DNA from: Cyprinodon diabolis
Lineage: Eukaryota > Chordata > Actinopteri > Cyprinodontiformes > Cyprinodontidae
Reading direction: 5' to 3'
Length of the DNA stretch: 64,000 nt
NCBI GenBank assembly: GCA_030533445.1
Contig: CM060072.1
Location: 25,256,609 to 25,320,608 of the forward strand
In this document: piece after piece, positions 12,802 to 26,300 of the stretch
Position numbering within the stretch: position 1 is the stretch's first letter
Layout: each line of letters opens with the position of its first letter
Notes under the pieces: model-generated
Databases searched by the model: none
Seen by the model: the letters and a program-made list of their open reading frames with translations, nothing else
Told to the model about the DNA's origin: nothing
Program-made: the position numbers and the translations under genes

Positions 12802-15058
12802 AAAATCTTTTCACTCTTGTAACCTCTTGAAAATGCTTGATTCAGAACAGATTACAGAAAAGAAATGACTAACGAAGCGTAATCCTCTGGAAGCTGTGTC
12901 ATGGCTGCTTGTTGGTACCAGTTAGACCTCTAAGCAGCCAAATCTGTCTTCAAACTGTTAAACGTGGCTGACTGACAGCTTGGCGCATAGTTACTTTTGC
13001 TAATCTTACAGCATAGTTGTAGGTGATTGTGTTGAAGTGTTTTATTTCTGATACCAGTTATGAGAGTTATTTTCACTTGTCTTACTTCACGGCTTTTAAG
13101 AGCTCATTGACAGGAGCTCCAGCCCTGTTCTCTACCCTGATTTGTAACCTGCAGTATGAAACGTGATTCCCCTGCTTTTCCTTGTATTCATTAGTGTTGC
13201 TCTGTGTGCATGAGAGCACCCGGTCTTACACAGACACTTTCCCAGCCAAACTGAACCTCAGACCAGAGCCTGTATGCAGTTTGTCATCTCCTCCGTCTCT
13301 GTTGGTTTAGATTGTGTAATGACAGTTGGAAAGAGGTGCTTTTTTTTTTTTCGCTCTTATTTTTTTCTCTCTGAGCGTCTGGGATCTCACTTTTCAGCCC
13401 CCGCATCTTTCCTAATTTCCTCCTGCTCTGAATTCGGGTCTGATCTAGGCAGACTCTGATCAATGGAAATGGGAGAAAGTCTGATAGAGTTGAGCCGGCA
13501 GTTTTCTTTTGTTGTGCTCATGCTATCGTTCTTTTTCCTTTTTTTGCTGTGGCTCAGCCTTTCAGCTTCATTCTCCATCTTGTTGCCTGGGCTCATTCAG
13601 TCGCTGTGGTTAAAAGCCCCTGTGACACTGAGCTGCTGGCAAGGAAAGGCTGCTTCTGAATTATCCATCTTGCTCTCTAAGTTAGACTGTTCCACGCTGA
13701 CAGCTGAGTGTTTTTGATTTTTTTTTTTCTGCCAGAATTTCCCTGTGTGAGGATGTCCCCTTTATGTTAAAAGTCCTCCAGTCCCCTAATTACGCCACAG
13801 CCCAGACTCCTCGGCAGGACTCGCCTAATTACTTGCATGTGTGTGAAGTTGGCTCTCAAGTAGAAGGAGGTCTCCGTTTTTACTTTTGTATTTCCTATTC
13901 TTTTAATATTGTTTGTTTGATAGATATGTGAACAAAAAAAGTTTGATTTAGGGGATTGTAATGGAAAAAGTTAATCTTCCATTGACCATTGTAGACTGAG
14001 CAAAAATGCAGTTTGAGGGGTTTCTCTTTGAGTGAAGAAAAGTGAAGAAAAAATATATTGATAAAATAGCAAAATAAAGAATATGGATTTTAAAAGTTTA
14101 TTTCCATTTGCTTTGTTTAACTTAATTTGAAATTAAATAAACAAGCTGAATAATTTAAGGTTTTGAAAACAGACAAAGGGAGAAATTGCACCAACTTTTA
14201 ATCAAAGGCAGATCTTTGCCGTTTGGTATCCTCGGTTTACATAAAGTAAATAAAGTCTACTGAAAGCTAGTGGTCATTTCCATTCACCGAAACAAAAACA
14301 ATGGTCTGCTGCGCTGCACAGAAGCTGGAAACGAGCCTCTCTTGCAGCAATATGTGCCCGTTTCTTTGTAAACTGTCTGTCGCAGTGATGAAGGTTTGAA
14401 AGTGCTGCACATAATAGAAAAACACACACAGGGAAAAATACATTTAGATATATATATATATTAAAAAAAAGTAATGAAAGATAAAATGTTGAGTGTCCGA
14501 TTCCCAAAAGCACTTGTTTTTATATCTATTAAATTCGTCTGCATCTAAAAACTTTGAAATTAGCATTTTTCTCAACATCACTGCTTCCTCTTTATCTCCT
14601 AAACTTTCACAGAGAGTTTCAAAAGCCCCATATATAAATAAACACAATGGGGGAAACCCAGTAAAACAGCAGCAGATAGTATATATGCCTTGAACCCATC
14701 CTGAGCCAGAAGCTTTCCCACAGACTTCAAGATCTCTCCCACATGTTAGAATAGAATAGCTGTTACACAGATCAATGACTTTAGCTGCTCTCTGGCTGAG
14801 TTGGCTGGTTTTTCAGGGACCTCTTGCTTCGTCAAGCCGATTTGATCTTTATGGACTTGCAGTTCAAAGAGAATATTGCACTACTGACTCACTTTATTAT
14901 CCATCTGCTTGGTACACGTACATATGGCACAACATACCTCACATTTATTACGTTTATGGTATGAAGCTGCATTTCCCTTCTTTCGTCTGTGTCTAGTCTA
15001 TATGTGCCTTTTAGTAGTTTCTGTCCATCTTAATGTCTTCTTCTCCTTCTCTTTGCAG
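12802..15058. other. No exon recognised upstream of the first ltbp3 exon seen
   Basis: I looked here for the LTBP3 4-Cys N-terminal exon (Cys-rich, ending before VCPL) and did not find it. The region is AT-rich with T-runs; 13100-13800 is somewhat richer in GC. Probably intron. Confidence 0.4.
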
Positions 15059-15328
15059 TGGTGTGTCCGCTGACATGCATGAACGGAGGAACATGCAGTT
15101 CCAGGAATCACTGTCTCTGCCCTCCTGGCTTCACCGGTAGGCTCTGCCAGTTTCCTTTACAGCAAGCTCAGGCAGCTCACGGCAACAGGCAGCCCGTGTA
15201 CCCTAAATCTCTAAAGCAAGATGACCAAAGGCTGGTGGAGCACACGGCCATGGGGCGCACCCAGATGACGCAGACACACTCAGTTTTTAATTTGCCCTTG
15301 TCACAAGTGGGGCACCACTCATCAGAAG
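15059..15328 (+). CDS. ltbp3: ltbp3 exon a: N-terminal EGF-like domain and linker
   Basis: 270 nt, phase 1 at both ends, acceptor ctttgcag and donor gtaact. It encodes an EGF-like domain starting [16 protein letters not shown] and ending [13 protein letters not shown] Gln/His-rich linker follows and ends [13 protein letters not shown]. This EGF lacks the D-x-[DN]-E calcium signature, as expected for the first EGF of LTBPs. The intron after it (15329-16815) shows no recognised gene; 16320-16600 looks like a degraded interspersed repeat. Confidence 0.93.
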
Positions 15329-17325
15329 GTAACTATTTCTCGCTCCAGCATGATTGAGTGAAAGCTGTTGTTGTCCTTTAACTTTGTGGAAATTTTGTGA
15401 TCTGACAAACAAACTTTCATCATATTTGACTCAGAGTTTATTGTTGATTATTTTACATATTTTTAAATGAATATAAATCTTACTTTTGAGGTCTGTCTTT
15501 GCCAGCTTTGGTTTTCAAGTCTTCCCCAACACAATACAGGCAAATGGAAATTTGCAGTTTTTCTGAGGATGCTTTGATAACTATTTGGGAATCTTTGTCA
15601 ATTCTGTAGGCTCCCCTGTATTTTGCTGGAGCGCTCATGTATTTAAGTAGCATGGAGGTCCATCTTCTTAGGCACCTTCCAAGTCAGGTGGGAGTAAAAT
15701 AGCCACCCCCTGTTCTCCTGGTGTTGATGAAGTTTTTTCTTGTGTATGGGTGATGTGTTTTGACTTCTTAATCATGATGAGTGTGCTGGTTTAACTACTT
15801 TGGAATAAGTTCCAGGACCGAACTGTAAACGCTTGGAATCTAAAAGGGGAACCATCCCTGTCTGTACAGCGATGGCTCCGATAAACAAACCCACTTATAA
15901 ACCGCGTATATGGTGCAGTGCAGCGAGGCCTGCTCGGACTCCCATCTTGGACGAACTACACAGACAGATGGTGCAGCAATAGAGAGAGTAACTCTGGCCC
16001 AAGATTTAGCTGTACACTTACAAGAAGAAAATAATGACTTTTGAGAACCAAAAAGTTCAGATCTTGGACAGAGAGGATAGATGTTTTGAAAGAGGGATGA
16101 ATGAAGCAATTTTTGTTAAGAAGATACCATCATGATTCGAATGACCAAACACATAACTCGGGAACAACAAAAGACTCCCAACATAACTGGAGATTGACAT
16201 GTGGATCTTTGATTTGCAACTGATGTGGAATGTGTTTGGGAGTATAGACCCCCGTGTTAGTTAACTTTTTTCAGGAAAAAAGTTTAGTTGCCTCCAATTT
16301 ATACCTGATTTGTGGTTGCCATGACCAGGCTAACTGAAAAATTAAACAAGCAAATCATGCCAAAGATTTTCAATAGGACTTATCTCTAGACCTTGATTAG
16401 GCCATTTCTAGACATAAATGTGTTATTTTCTTCAATTCTATCTGGTTGCTCATTTCTGCTGAACAAAAGGTTTCCCACAGGTGTCTTCCCTGGTCTTCAC
16501 GTTCTCCAACAAACCTCTGAAGTCAAAAACATAAATATCCTGTGCACCTCTGAGGGTTGTTGGTATCAAATGATTTTATTTAAGGGCATCAAAGTTAAGG
16601 ACAGAATATAGATTTAACACTTTCTTGGCTCCTATCCCGTTTTATCCCATTCACACACATGTTCTACTTTCCGTAACTTGATTCTATCAATAAACATAAA
16701 TAACAGTTATAGAACATTGTGTTAGTACAAAATGGGAAAAAAAGTGTAAGAAATGCTTTTCTAAAGCTTTGCAAGCCTTATTTTAACCAGGTTTGTGCCC
16801 TTTCTCTTTTTTCAGTACAGATTAACGTTCGTGTTCACCATACACCAGACACCTCAGTGGTGATTGAGGCTGTCCCTGACCAATCAGACTCCAAACCTCC
16901 TCACAAAACAGTAACACGGCCCTTCCTAGTGAGACACAAACCAAAGGGGCGCTGCTTTCAGGAGACCACACCCAAAAAGGCTGTGCGTATAAACATGTAT
17001 GCGGTGGTGATTAGTGTGAAATATAACTTGAGAGTCTTACTTTACAATTCTTATTCATTTCAGTGCAACAGCACGCCACTTCCTGTCCTGACCAATCAGG
17101 AGGATTGCTGTGGCAGCGTTGGAAACTCATGGGGACAGAACAAGTGCTACCAGTGCCCAAAATTACCAAGTAAGTACAGGTGTACTGTATAGTATAAAGT
17201 TTTATTAAATTCACTGACCTTTAGTGACACATTATATCGGGAAAAAAATATAGATGATGAAGTAAACAAAGAACAGTGTTAAAACTTCCCAACAAACAAC
17301 TGTAAGGGGTCATTTCTCTAAACAA

Positions 17326-17387
<62 letters not shown>

Positions 17388-20300
17388 CTTTGAATTGCTT
17401 AAAGTTTTTAAATAAAAATATTTCTAATGAAAAATATTTAAAACTTTACTAATTGTCGGTGTGTCCTTCTGATACAGTATGTCTTGTGCCCCTACAGTGG
17501 GGTTCCTTTTACTAAGTTAAGCCTAAAATAATAACTCTCTTCAATTAATGCAGCTTTTTAAATGCCTTTTTTCCACATTGTTACTGGATTTAAGCTCAAG
17601 TCCAAAGGTGAACATTTTTATTCAAATATAGCAGCAGGCTTATTTCGGTAACACTGTGGAAGAAATTTTTTTGAATATAAAATAACTGTCAATCAGTTTT
17701 ATCTTTGAGATGCAGAACGATGCTACCCTTTAAAGAGTATGTCAGCTGGACATTCCAATGTTGTTTATTATTACATATTAAAGGTTGAACAGATAAACAT
17801 GGAAGTATCAGGCATCTGGAAATCGGATCCGAGGATATTACAGAGTTGTGGCGGTCTGTGTGTGTTAGTGTTTGACTTTAATTAAAACCTGCTAGAATAT
17901 CCAGAGTGTGAGAATGGCTTCTATGTGAAATTTCAGTGTTGCCTGGTAGAAATTAATAAAATAAATTACCCATTTTGACAGATAGTTGATCTTTTAAATG
18001 TATGTTATACAGCAAAAAAAAGGAAAAAAAAGAAAAACAATACCTTGAAAAAATTATACCACTATCATTTTTTTTAAGGGAGGGCAGAAACTAAACCAGA
18101 GAGCCAATCGTCAGGATCAGCCATAGGTGTACACCTCCATTGAGGCAACTTCTAAAGACATGACCTCATCCCCCAAGCTTCCACAGATCCAATGCAATTT
18201 TGCTCTATTTAAGATGTTGAATCTGAATAAAGTGTAAATCTTCTCTCATAATTTAGTGATTCAACGATAAAGGCATTGTTTTACAATCCTACTTGAACCA
18301 AAAAAAAAGGTTCTGTTAGACAGCAAGAAAAAGACAGTATGTCTTTTTATAGAGAGTATGTAAATATGTGGTTCCCACTATAAATATAATATATTATGAG
18401 CTATAAACATAGTACAAGGTATGGGAAATGTTAGGAATGAGAAAGCAGGAGTTATGGGAATCGCAGTCAGACAGTGAGACACAAACAAAGAAATGTGGGG
18501 GGAAAAAGGCCTCTGTGCCTTCCCACTGTAGCACTGTCATCACTCCGCTGAGGATTAGATTTCAAGAAAATCTTGGCCGCTCACGTTTTCCACTCCGCTA
18601 TTATTCCGTCTCTCAGTTCTGGCTCAGACAATGCGGCCTTTGACGAAAACCTGACACCAGTCTGGATGGACTGTGGATGACTCGGCTCCTGCTCAGACTG
18701 CTGTCATTTCTGTTACTCGTGTGCACATTGTCGAGCTCCTCCTCGCTATTTTTCTATAAAAATAGCCATGAATTTGCCTTCTTTATTTAGAGTTTTCTTT
18801 TTCCACAATGTGCTGTGTTCCCACAGCTCTATAATAAAGCTCCCTGCCATGTTTCACTCCACTCATGGAAAAAAAGTAAAAAGAAAAAGGAATTTTCAAA
18901 CCTTGTGAAAAAAAAATTTTTTCAACTGCTTTACTGCAACTTGACCTTCATCAAGGACTTGAATAGGAATGCTATTTGAAAGGAACAAGGAAAAGGTTAG
19001 TTTGTATAATCATTTTGGCCACAATATAAAAGACGTAGTTTTGGAAAATGAGTAACATGAGGTCAGAGGATGAATGTTGTAACAGAAAAAGTATGGAACA
19101 TAAAAACCAAAGAGTTCAGAATGTGCAATCTAAAAGTTATGAGCTATTTCCTTCTACATATTTAATTTTAGGTTTCTATGAGAAGTTCATGCCGAGTTTC
19201 TTGTGCTCCTTTGTTTAAAGGCTATTGCAGCACTTTTCCCTGAGCCCGACATTCATTGCCCCTGTTATTTTTTTCACATTTTGTTAATTTTTTCAAGTCC
19301 TGCTACAACAGTTAGCTTTATATCTAGACCTTGACTAGGCCATTTTAAGATGAAGATGCTCTTACATAAACAGGATTTTTGGATGTATTTTAAAAGTTCC
19401 AGAGCCTACTTCACCTACCTCAGTTTTTTTGTTTTTTTATGGTCTTTATGGAGGCGGATTGAAGGTAACAGAAACTTGAAGAGCAATCAGGGATAATAGT
19501 TTTGCGATGGTGCGTTCTATGAGAAGGATCATTTCTCCTTACTGCCTTAATGGTAGACAGAGGTAATAGAGGAACGTCTTGTGGGGGAGGCCAGCAGCCT
19601 TTAGGGCTAGCTTTTTTAGTTGCTGCGATTCCATTCAGGAATCTACTTCTGAGTGGTAAATTGGTGTTGGGGTTTTAGAAGATAGGTTATAGTCCTGCTC
19701 ACTATTATGAGCACCCATGAAGTTTAAGCACACATTATGGAATATCTGCTGAAGAAAATCCACCAAGTGAAACAACATTGAACTACAGATAGCTTGTGTT
19801 TGATACAAAACAGCAAATTATAGAGAACATTAAAAAAAAAAGCAATGTGTGAAAAACAGAGGGAAGCAGAATGTTGACTGTGTCAATGGTGTTGGGAACG
19901 TTTGCTGCATATCAGTATGGAAACCCAATTTGGCTCACCCACTGCAAATAACTAATAAGGATCCCCTGAATTGCCTCCATCAATGTGACATTAAATATCC
20001 AATTAATGATTGTTTTGGTGTTTTTAGAAAGCAACCTGTTATTCCCTCAAAGGAGCTGTCTGAGGACACCAGAAATTGTATAATTTGCAAGAACAAGTCC
20101 TCCAAAGGATAGCCATCTCTTAAGATCTTAGTATGTTTTAGTGGTGGTAATCTTATCAGGAAGTTGTCAAGGCATGGAACTGTCAAGACGTTTCCTGAAT
20201 GTGACGTGAAGAGAAAAACTAATTACAGGAGCTTTTGGACGATTGTTAAAAAAAAAAAACACCACGTCAAGCATCGGAAAAACCTTAAGACCAACTGGGA

Positions 20301-23300
20301 GATGTCTGGTGTAACTGTTTCGACAAATATCAACAAACAAAGTGGGGCGTCATGTGTGGAGGCAAAGGAAGACCCAATTGCTGAAAAAACGATTGATCTT
20401 CGCAAGAGAACGTGGACTAAATTTCTGGGACAATGTTTAAAGAGAGAAGAAACAAAAGTGAAGATTTTTGATCAACAGATGGTGCAATGATAGCCTGACG
20501 TAGTCCTACTCAATTCTAGACAGAATATGAGTCTGATACTGCCCCATAGAGCTGTGATTATGGGGCGTGTTTCGAACGAACCAGGAAAAAAAATGCCTCC
20601 ACTCAATTGGATAGACCTACAACCAATAAAAGCAACGGAGTGCGTGACGTATGTTAAGCGACGCATAGTTGTTTTTAACAAAAATCAAAGCGTGCAGTTG
20701 CATGCCTAGAATAAGAAGATGAGCCTTGATCGCGTTTCTCTGTTCCTCTTTTAAAATTAATTTTCTGTCGATATCTTCTAGAACAGACCTAATAGCAGAA
20801 TCTACACACCTCAACTCTCCAGCGGCAGCCATTGTTGTTGTCACCCAAGCGTGCTTTGGTGACGTGGTTGATTACGTTACTGTTGATCACCTGTCCATCA
20901 TCGTATAAAGCCCGCCCTGACAATTAGATTTGCCCGCCAGATATTGTGCTAGCATACTCGCGCTACTATTGAGCAATGCCAGACCGAACTTCCCGACCTC
21001 AAACGTTGTGGGCGGGACTAAGTTCGGAATGGCACCCAGGCTAGTGCAATGATGCCTTTAAGGCAAAAAACACCATACCAGCAGTCAAGTTTTGTGAAGG
21101 ATCCATAATGCTTTGGGGCTGCATTGCTGCATCTGATACTGGAGGCCTGGACCACATTACTGGCGAACAGGAAATCAGAAGATTATCAAGCAATTCCAGG
21201 GCAAAATGTCTTCATTAGTTTAAAAAAATGTGGCTTGAGGCAAAGACCATTTGTCCTTGTGTAAAAAAAAGATCCAAAGCTCAACTTTGAAAGGATGCAG
21301 GAATGGTTGAAGAGGAATAAATGTCTGGCAAGGCAAGTTTATTTGAATAGCCCAATTCAATACAATAAAGCCAATTCAACGTGCTTATCATGAAATAGAC
21401 ATTAAAATAGAAGAAACATAAAAGCAGAGTAAAATAAAATAAAAACAAAAACATGATAATAGCTGGTAGTAAAATAAATGAAAAAATTGAACAACAACCT
21501 TGAATTAATAATAGTTAAGTTTAACTTCAATAGTCAAAGGCGGCTCTAAAAAATGGGTCTTTAACTTCGACTTCAAAGAACTCCGGTCTTTTCCAGTCTT
21601 CTGGGAGTTTGTTCCAGATCAGTGGAGCATAGGAACTAAATGCTGCTTCTCCATGTTTGGTTCTAGTTCTGGGTGAACAGAGTTGGCTGGAACTGGAAGA
21701 CCTGACTGGTCTGGGAGGTTGATCCACTGACAACAGATCTGTTATGTATTAATGTGCTCATCCATTCAGTGATTCATAGACTAGCAGAAGCATTTTAAAG
21801 TCTATTATCTGGACTTCAGAACCAGACTGATGTACCCTATTTTCTTAGTTCTAGTGAGAACACAGGCAATTGAGTTTTGGATCAGCTGCAGCTGTCTGAC
21901 GGACTTTTCAGACAAATCTATGAAGCCACTGTTTTTCGAGTGGACTTCACAACAACTGCGGCAACATCAAGACCAATATTTATTCAAAATCACATGCCGT
22001 ACACTCATTAGACCTGAGGAGGTTCATAAACAAATGGTTTTAGATACAAGAAATGGACTGCATCAAATGTGCAGTAAAAATAATGCCCGGACATGTAGGC
22101 AGCTCTAAAAAAATATCTAGGTATAAAGTTTAGATCAGTTTGGCATTAGTTATTCTTTATGCTATTTTCCTTCTTAAAGTTAAACTTCTCCTAGTGTCTC
22201 CAGTTGAACAGGACCCCAAAAAGGTCAAATAACTTCACATCTAACCGGCATGTTGTGTTCCTTGTCATTAACTGTTGTTCTTAAAGAAAGCCCTTAGCGC
22301 TTTACACTAAAGCCCTAATCATATTAAATTTGGAATACACAAAGGCAGAGTTTGTTTACTGCTCAGGTGACTGCTGATGGTATTTAATTGTACAGGTGTT
22401 TTAGAGCAAAGGAGTTGAAATACACTCGTAACCTGCCCTTTATAGATCTTTAGTTTTTATCACCATGCATATAAAATGAGAATGAATAAATGCTTTCTAC
22501 AAGTTAAGACATGCTGGGATGTATTTCAAGCCACTGCAAAAAAAGAAATGATGTAGTAAAAAAACTCATAGTCTAGAGGTTTAGTTTCTATTTTTTAGAT
22601 TCTAAATTGTGACCCTCCTCTAAATGAGTAACGCTGTACTTGTGCACAAAGAGATTGGCATGCAGCTTTTCTTGCACACTTCCATCTGAAAAGCTACTAG
22701 CACAAAGGCTCAATTTGCACTGGGCTTGGTGGAAGCTGCTTATTTGTTTATTCAGGCATGCTAAAACAACCCAAATGCCCTTTGTCATGCACATATGAAG
22801 TACAGAAGAAGCACTTCAAATGGTATATATAAAAGGCAGACCTGCAGTAGTATCCTCTGTTGGAAAGAAACATTTCTCTTGTAGATCTATGACATGCAAA
22901 AAAAGGTGTAGAACAAAATCAAGGTTTCAGATGATGTCCAGACCTCAGTGTCAGACTTGAAGAAGCAGGGACAGACTTATTAGTACAGGGGGGATTCATT
23001 TTGTCATTTATTTGCAGTATGACAAGAATAGAACGCCCTCACTGGGCCTCTGATGAAATCTAAAGCAAAAGAGTTTTGTTACATTCAATTAAGACTTACT
23101 TCCTGATGGAGTTGTATTTTTTTGCTCCAGTGAAATGTGAAAAAGTTGTTTTTGTGAAGTAAGTATTTTATATGAATAACTAGCTTGTTTTTGTCATGAA
23201 ACGGTGTTTGTTTGGAGGACCCAAATGCAGAGACTAGATGGGAGAGGTGAATTAAAGTGGGTTTATTAAGGTTCACAGGTCCAGGGGCAGGAATCAAAGT

Positions 23301-26300
23301 CCAACAGAAAACAACAAACGCACCTGAACCAAGGAGACATCAGGGGTAAACCAAAACTCTAGGAGCAGGGAGAGACGAGACAAGGCAGGCAGATGTTAGA
23401 CAAGGATCCAGCAAACAGGAACTGAAGAGGGAGGGCTTTTAAAGGGGACAGAGACAAAGAGAGAGCTAACGAGGGAATTGAAAACAGGTGAGGGCAAAAC
23501 AGAAAACAGAGCAAGGGAATAAGGACACAAGAGGGCAGCAGAGGACAACAAATGGAAAACCAAGAAAAACAGGAACTAACAAACCAAGACTCTGACAGTT
23601 TTCAAATGTTTTATGAGTCTTAATATAGAGCCTTAAAATTACTAGAAATAAAGGATTTAAACTGATCCAACTGTGTACAAGTTTCACCTTTTTATTTGGT
23701 TTATTTATATAAATCTACTTTTTGCAGATATTCTTTTTCATTGACATGCACTTTTTAGTACACCATGATTAAGATTATTAAAATGTCTACGTTTTTAAAC
23801 TTTTTTTTTCTCGTCCACCATCCTTTTTTCTCTGTCTTCCTTAGATGCACCTGTCAAAAGCAACATTGTGAAAGATTACGGCTCTACTTGTCCACAAGGC
23901 TATAAACGATTTAACAGCACTCACTGTCACGGTAAGTCTTGGAAACATGATAACTTGTATCATTTTCCTGATAAGAACTTCTGCAAAAATTGGTGTAACT
24001 TTTTTATTTTTCTTTCCCTTGACCTGGCCATGAAGACATCAATGAGTGCACCATGCATGGGGCAGTCTGTCAGAACGGAGATTGTCGTAACACTCTGGGC
24101 AGCTTCCAGTGTTTCTGTAAATCTGGTTTTGTTTTGGACAGGAATCGATGTGTTGGCAAGTCCACAGCCTTTTCTTTTATCTTTTACTCCTAAAACTACA
24201 GAGGCTCCTGCCTTACTAATTGCATGTACAGAAATAAATAGAAAAACAAAAAAAAAGTGGCAAGAAAAAAAGTATTATAACAAATGCAGCATTGTAAAGG
24301 AGCAAAGGGTAAAAAATATACCAGCAAACAGAAAATTTAGACTAGCAAACACAGAATATTGACTAGGAGGCAAATAAAATAGCAAAAGTAGCAAACAAAA
24401 CAATGTAGTCTACAACTGAAAGAAAACTAGATTTAGAAAACTCAAATTTAGAGTAGCAGGTGGAAAAATATAATAGCAAGCAAAAGGAAAAGAAATGTTG
24501 CTCTGGAGTTGCTTAATAATATTCTGATTTCTTGACGCTTGTAATATGGTCTAGGCCTCCAGTATCAGATGCTTGACTGTTGGTATGGTGTTCTTTGCCT
24601 TAAAGGCATCATTGCACCATCTGTCCATCAAAAATCTTCACTTTTGTTTCTTCTCTCTTTAAACATTGTCCCAGAAATTTAGTCCATCCATTAATTTGAC
24701 TCTCAGACATGTGCTGCTATTATTTATCCCTCTTCTCTCAAACCCACAAAATTCTTCCTTTCTCCTTCCAGGTAAAGAGTCATCAACGGAGCAGGGGCAA
24801 TGCTTCCGGATGGTGAGCGATGCCAGGGGCTGTGAGCATCCGCTGCCGAACCAAATTGCCAAGGATTTGTGCTGCTGCACAGTGGGCCTTGCATGGGGCC
24901 CCAACTGTGACAGATGCCCTCAGCAGGGCACAGGTGAGTTGGCCCCAGTCAGCACTGATATTGTGAATAAGTTATTGTGTTTTTACATTAACTTTATTGC
25001 TATGTGATTAGCACAGGTCATATTATAGCATACTGTGAGTAACCTTAGGTTTTTATGTAACCAGGAAATAAAAGAGCAGCTATTGCATGTATTTTTTAGA
25101 TGATTGCTGTAGTTCTTCAAAAGATGTGAAGATAAGGCAAAGTTTCCGTCTGAGTAACTTTTATTGCAATTATGGATATCTTTAGATAAATAAAATCCCT
25201 CTCACGGCCACAATGTCTATGTTTAGATAATATGTAAGAATCTGGCTTTGATTTCTCAAAATTTTGTAGACATTTTGATGGAAAAAGGATTCGATTGACT
25301 GCTGTACATTTAAATGCAGTCTTTTCTCATTCTGTATTTAGCTGCCTTCGATAAGATTTGCCCTGCTGGAAAAGGATACATTTGGTATACCAGAACAGAC
25401 ACGTTGGCGTTCCCATCCCTCATCTTTCCCCCTGAACGTGAGTGACTGAACAGAGTCTTAAATGTTGTTTGCATGCATGTCTTCTCCTTACTTTATTGGA
25501 GATGTTTTTTCTGGGGTGGACTGGTTTGACTACAAAGGTTATTAGATATAATGATTGGATGTTGGATAATAGATGTTATTTAGGAAGTAACACCTACTAC
25601 ATGCTATTTTGAAGCCATAGGCAAGCTTCTGGTTGATTTTTTTTCTGGATATTCATCCACTTTATGTAGAATATTTGGTTGCTATTCTGAGAGGAAGGTT
25701 TACTTAACATTTTTATAAATCTTAATTGTAGCCTGATTTTTTGTATGGAGTGATTTTTCTGCCAAAACGTTGTGTACAAAAATGCATGTTGCACACACAC
25801 ATAAAACATGTTGCAAATGCATAAAGCATGTTTCACACAAACAAATCTTATTACTCAAAAAACTTATTTTTCACAAATAAAACTTGTGTTACAAACTCTC
25901 ATCTAATGTCACACACAAATAAAACTTTTTTTCAAACTGTCCTTAAATGTTGCACACACACTAAAATTAGTTTTACAAACCTCTGTAAACATTGCACTTA
26001 AAATATAATTTGTAAATTGTCCCCGAGTACAAAACGATCTCTGCTCACATACGAATCAGCCTCTCCTCGCGTACGAAACAATTCTTCACACTCCGCGGTA
26101 AGTTTCTGCCAAAAGTCACGTGATACATGGAGAATTGTCATTCTGACTAACCGACAATAGGAGACGCCATAAAATCAAAACAACTGAAACGTGCCGGTGT
26201 TACATCGAGCTACATTTCCCCATCAGATACGGTTTCCCCTGCATCTCCGCACAGCGCAGGCGCCACGAATCACTGAGCAAGCCTATATGAAAGGGAAGAA

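Noticed and set aside
13274..13717. Possible exon in a GC-richer patch upstream of the first ltbp3 exon
   Set aside because: Frames are hydrophobic low-complexity products of T-rich sequence and lack the Cys pattern expected for the missing N-terminal exon.
25725..26290. CRISPR-like or satellite array
   Set aside because: Units are degenerate in sequence and spacing, in a vertebrate intron; a decayed transposon-type repeat is the simpler reading.
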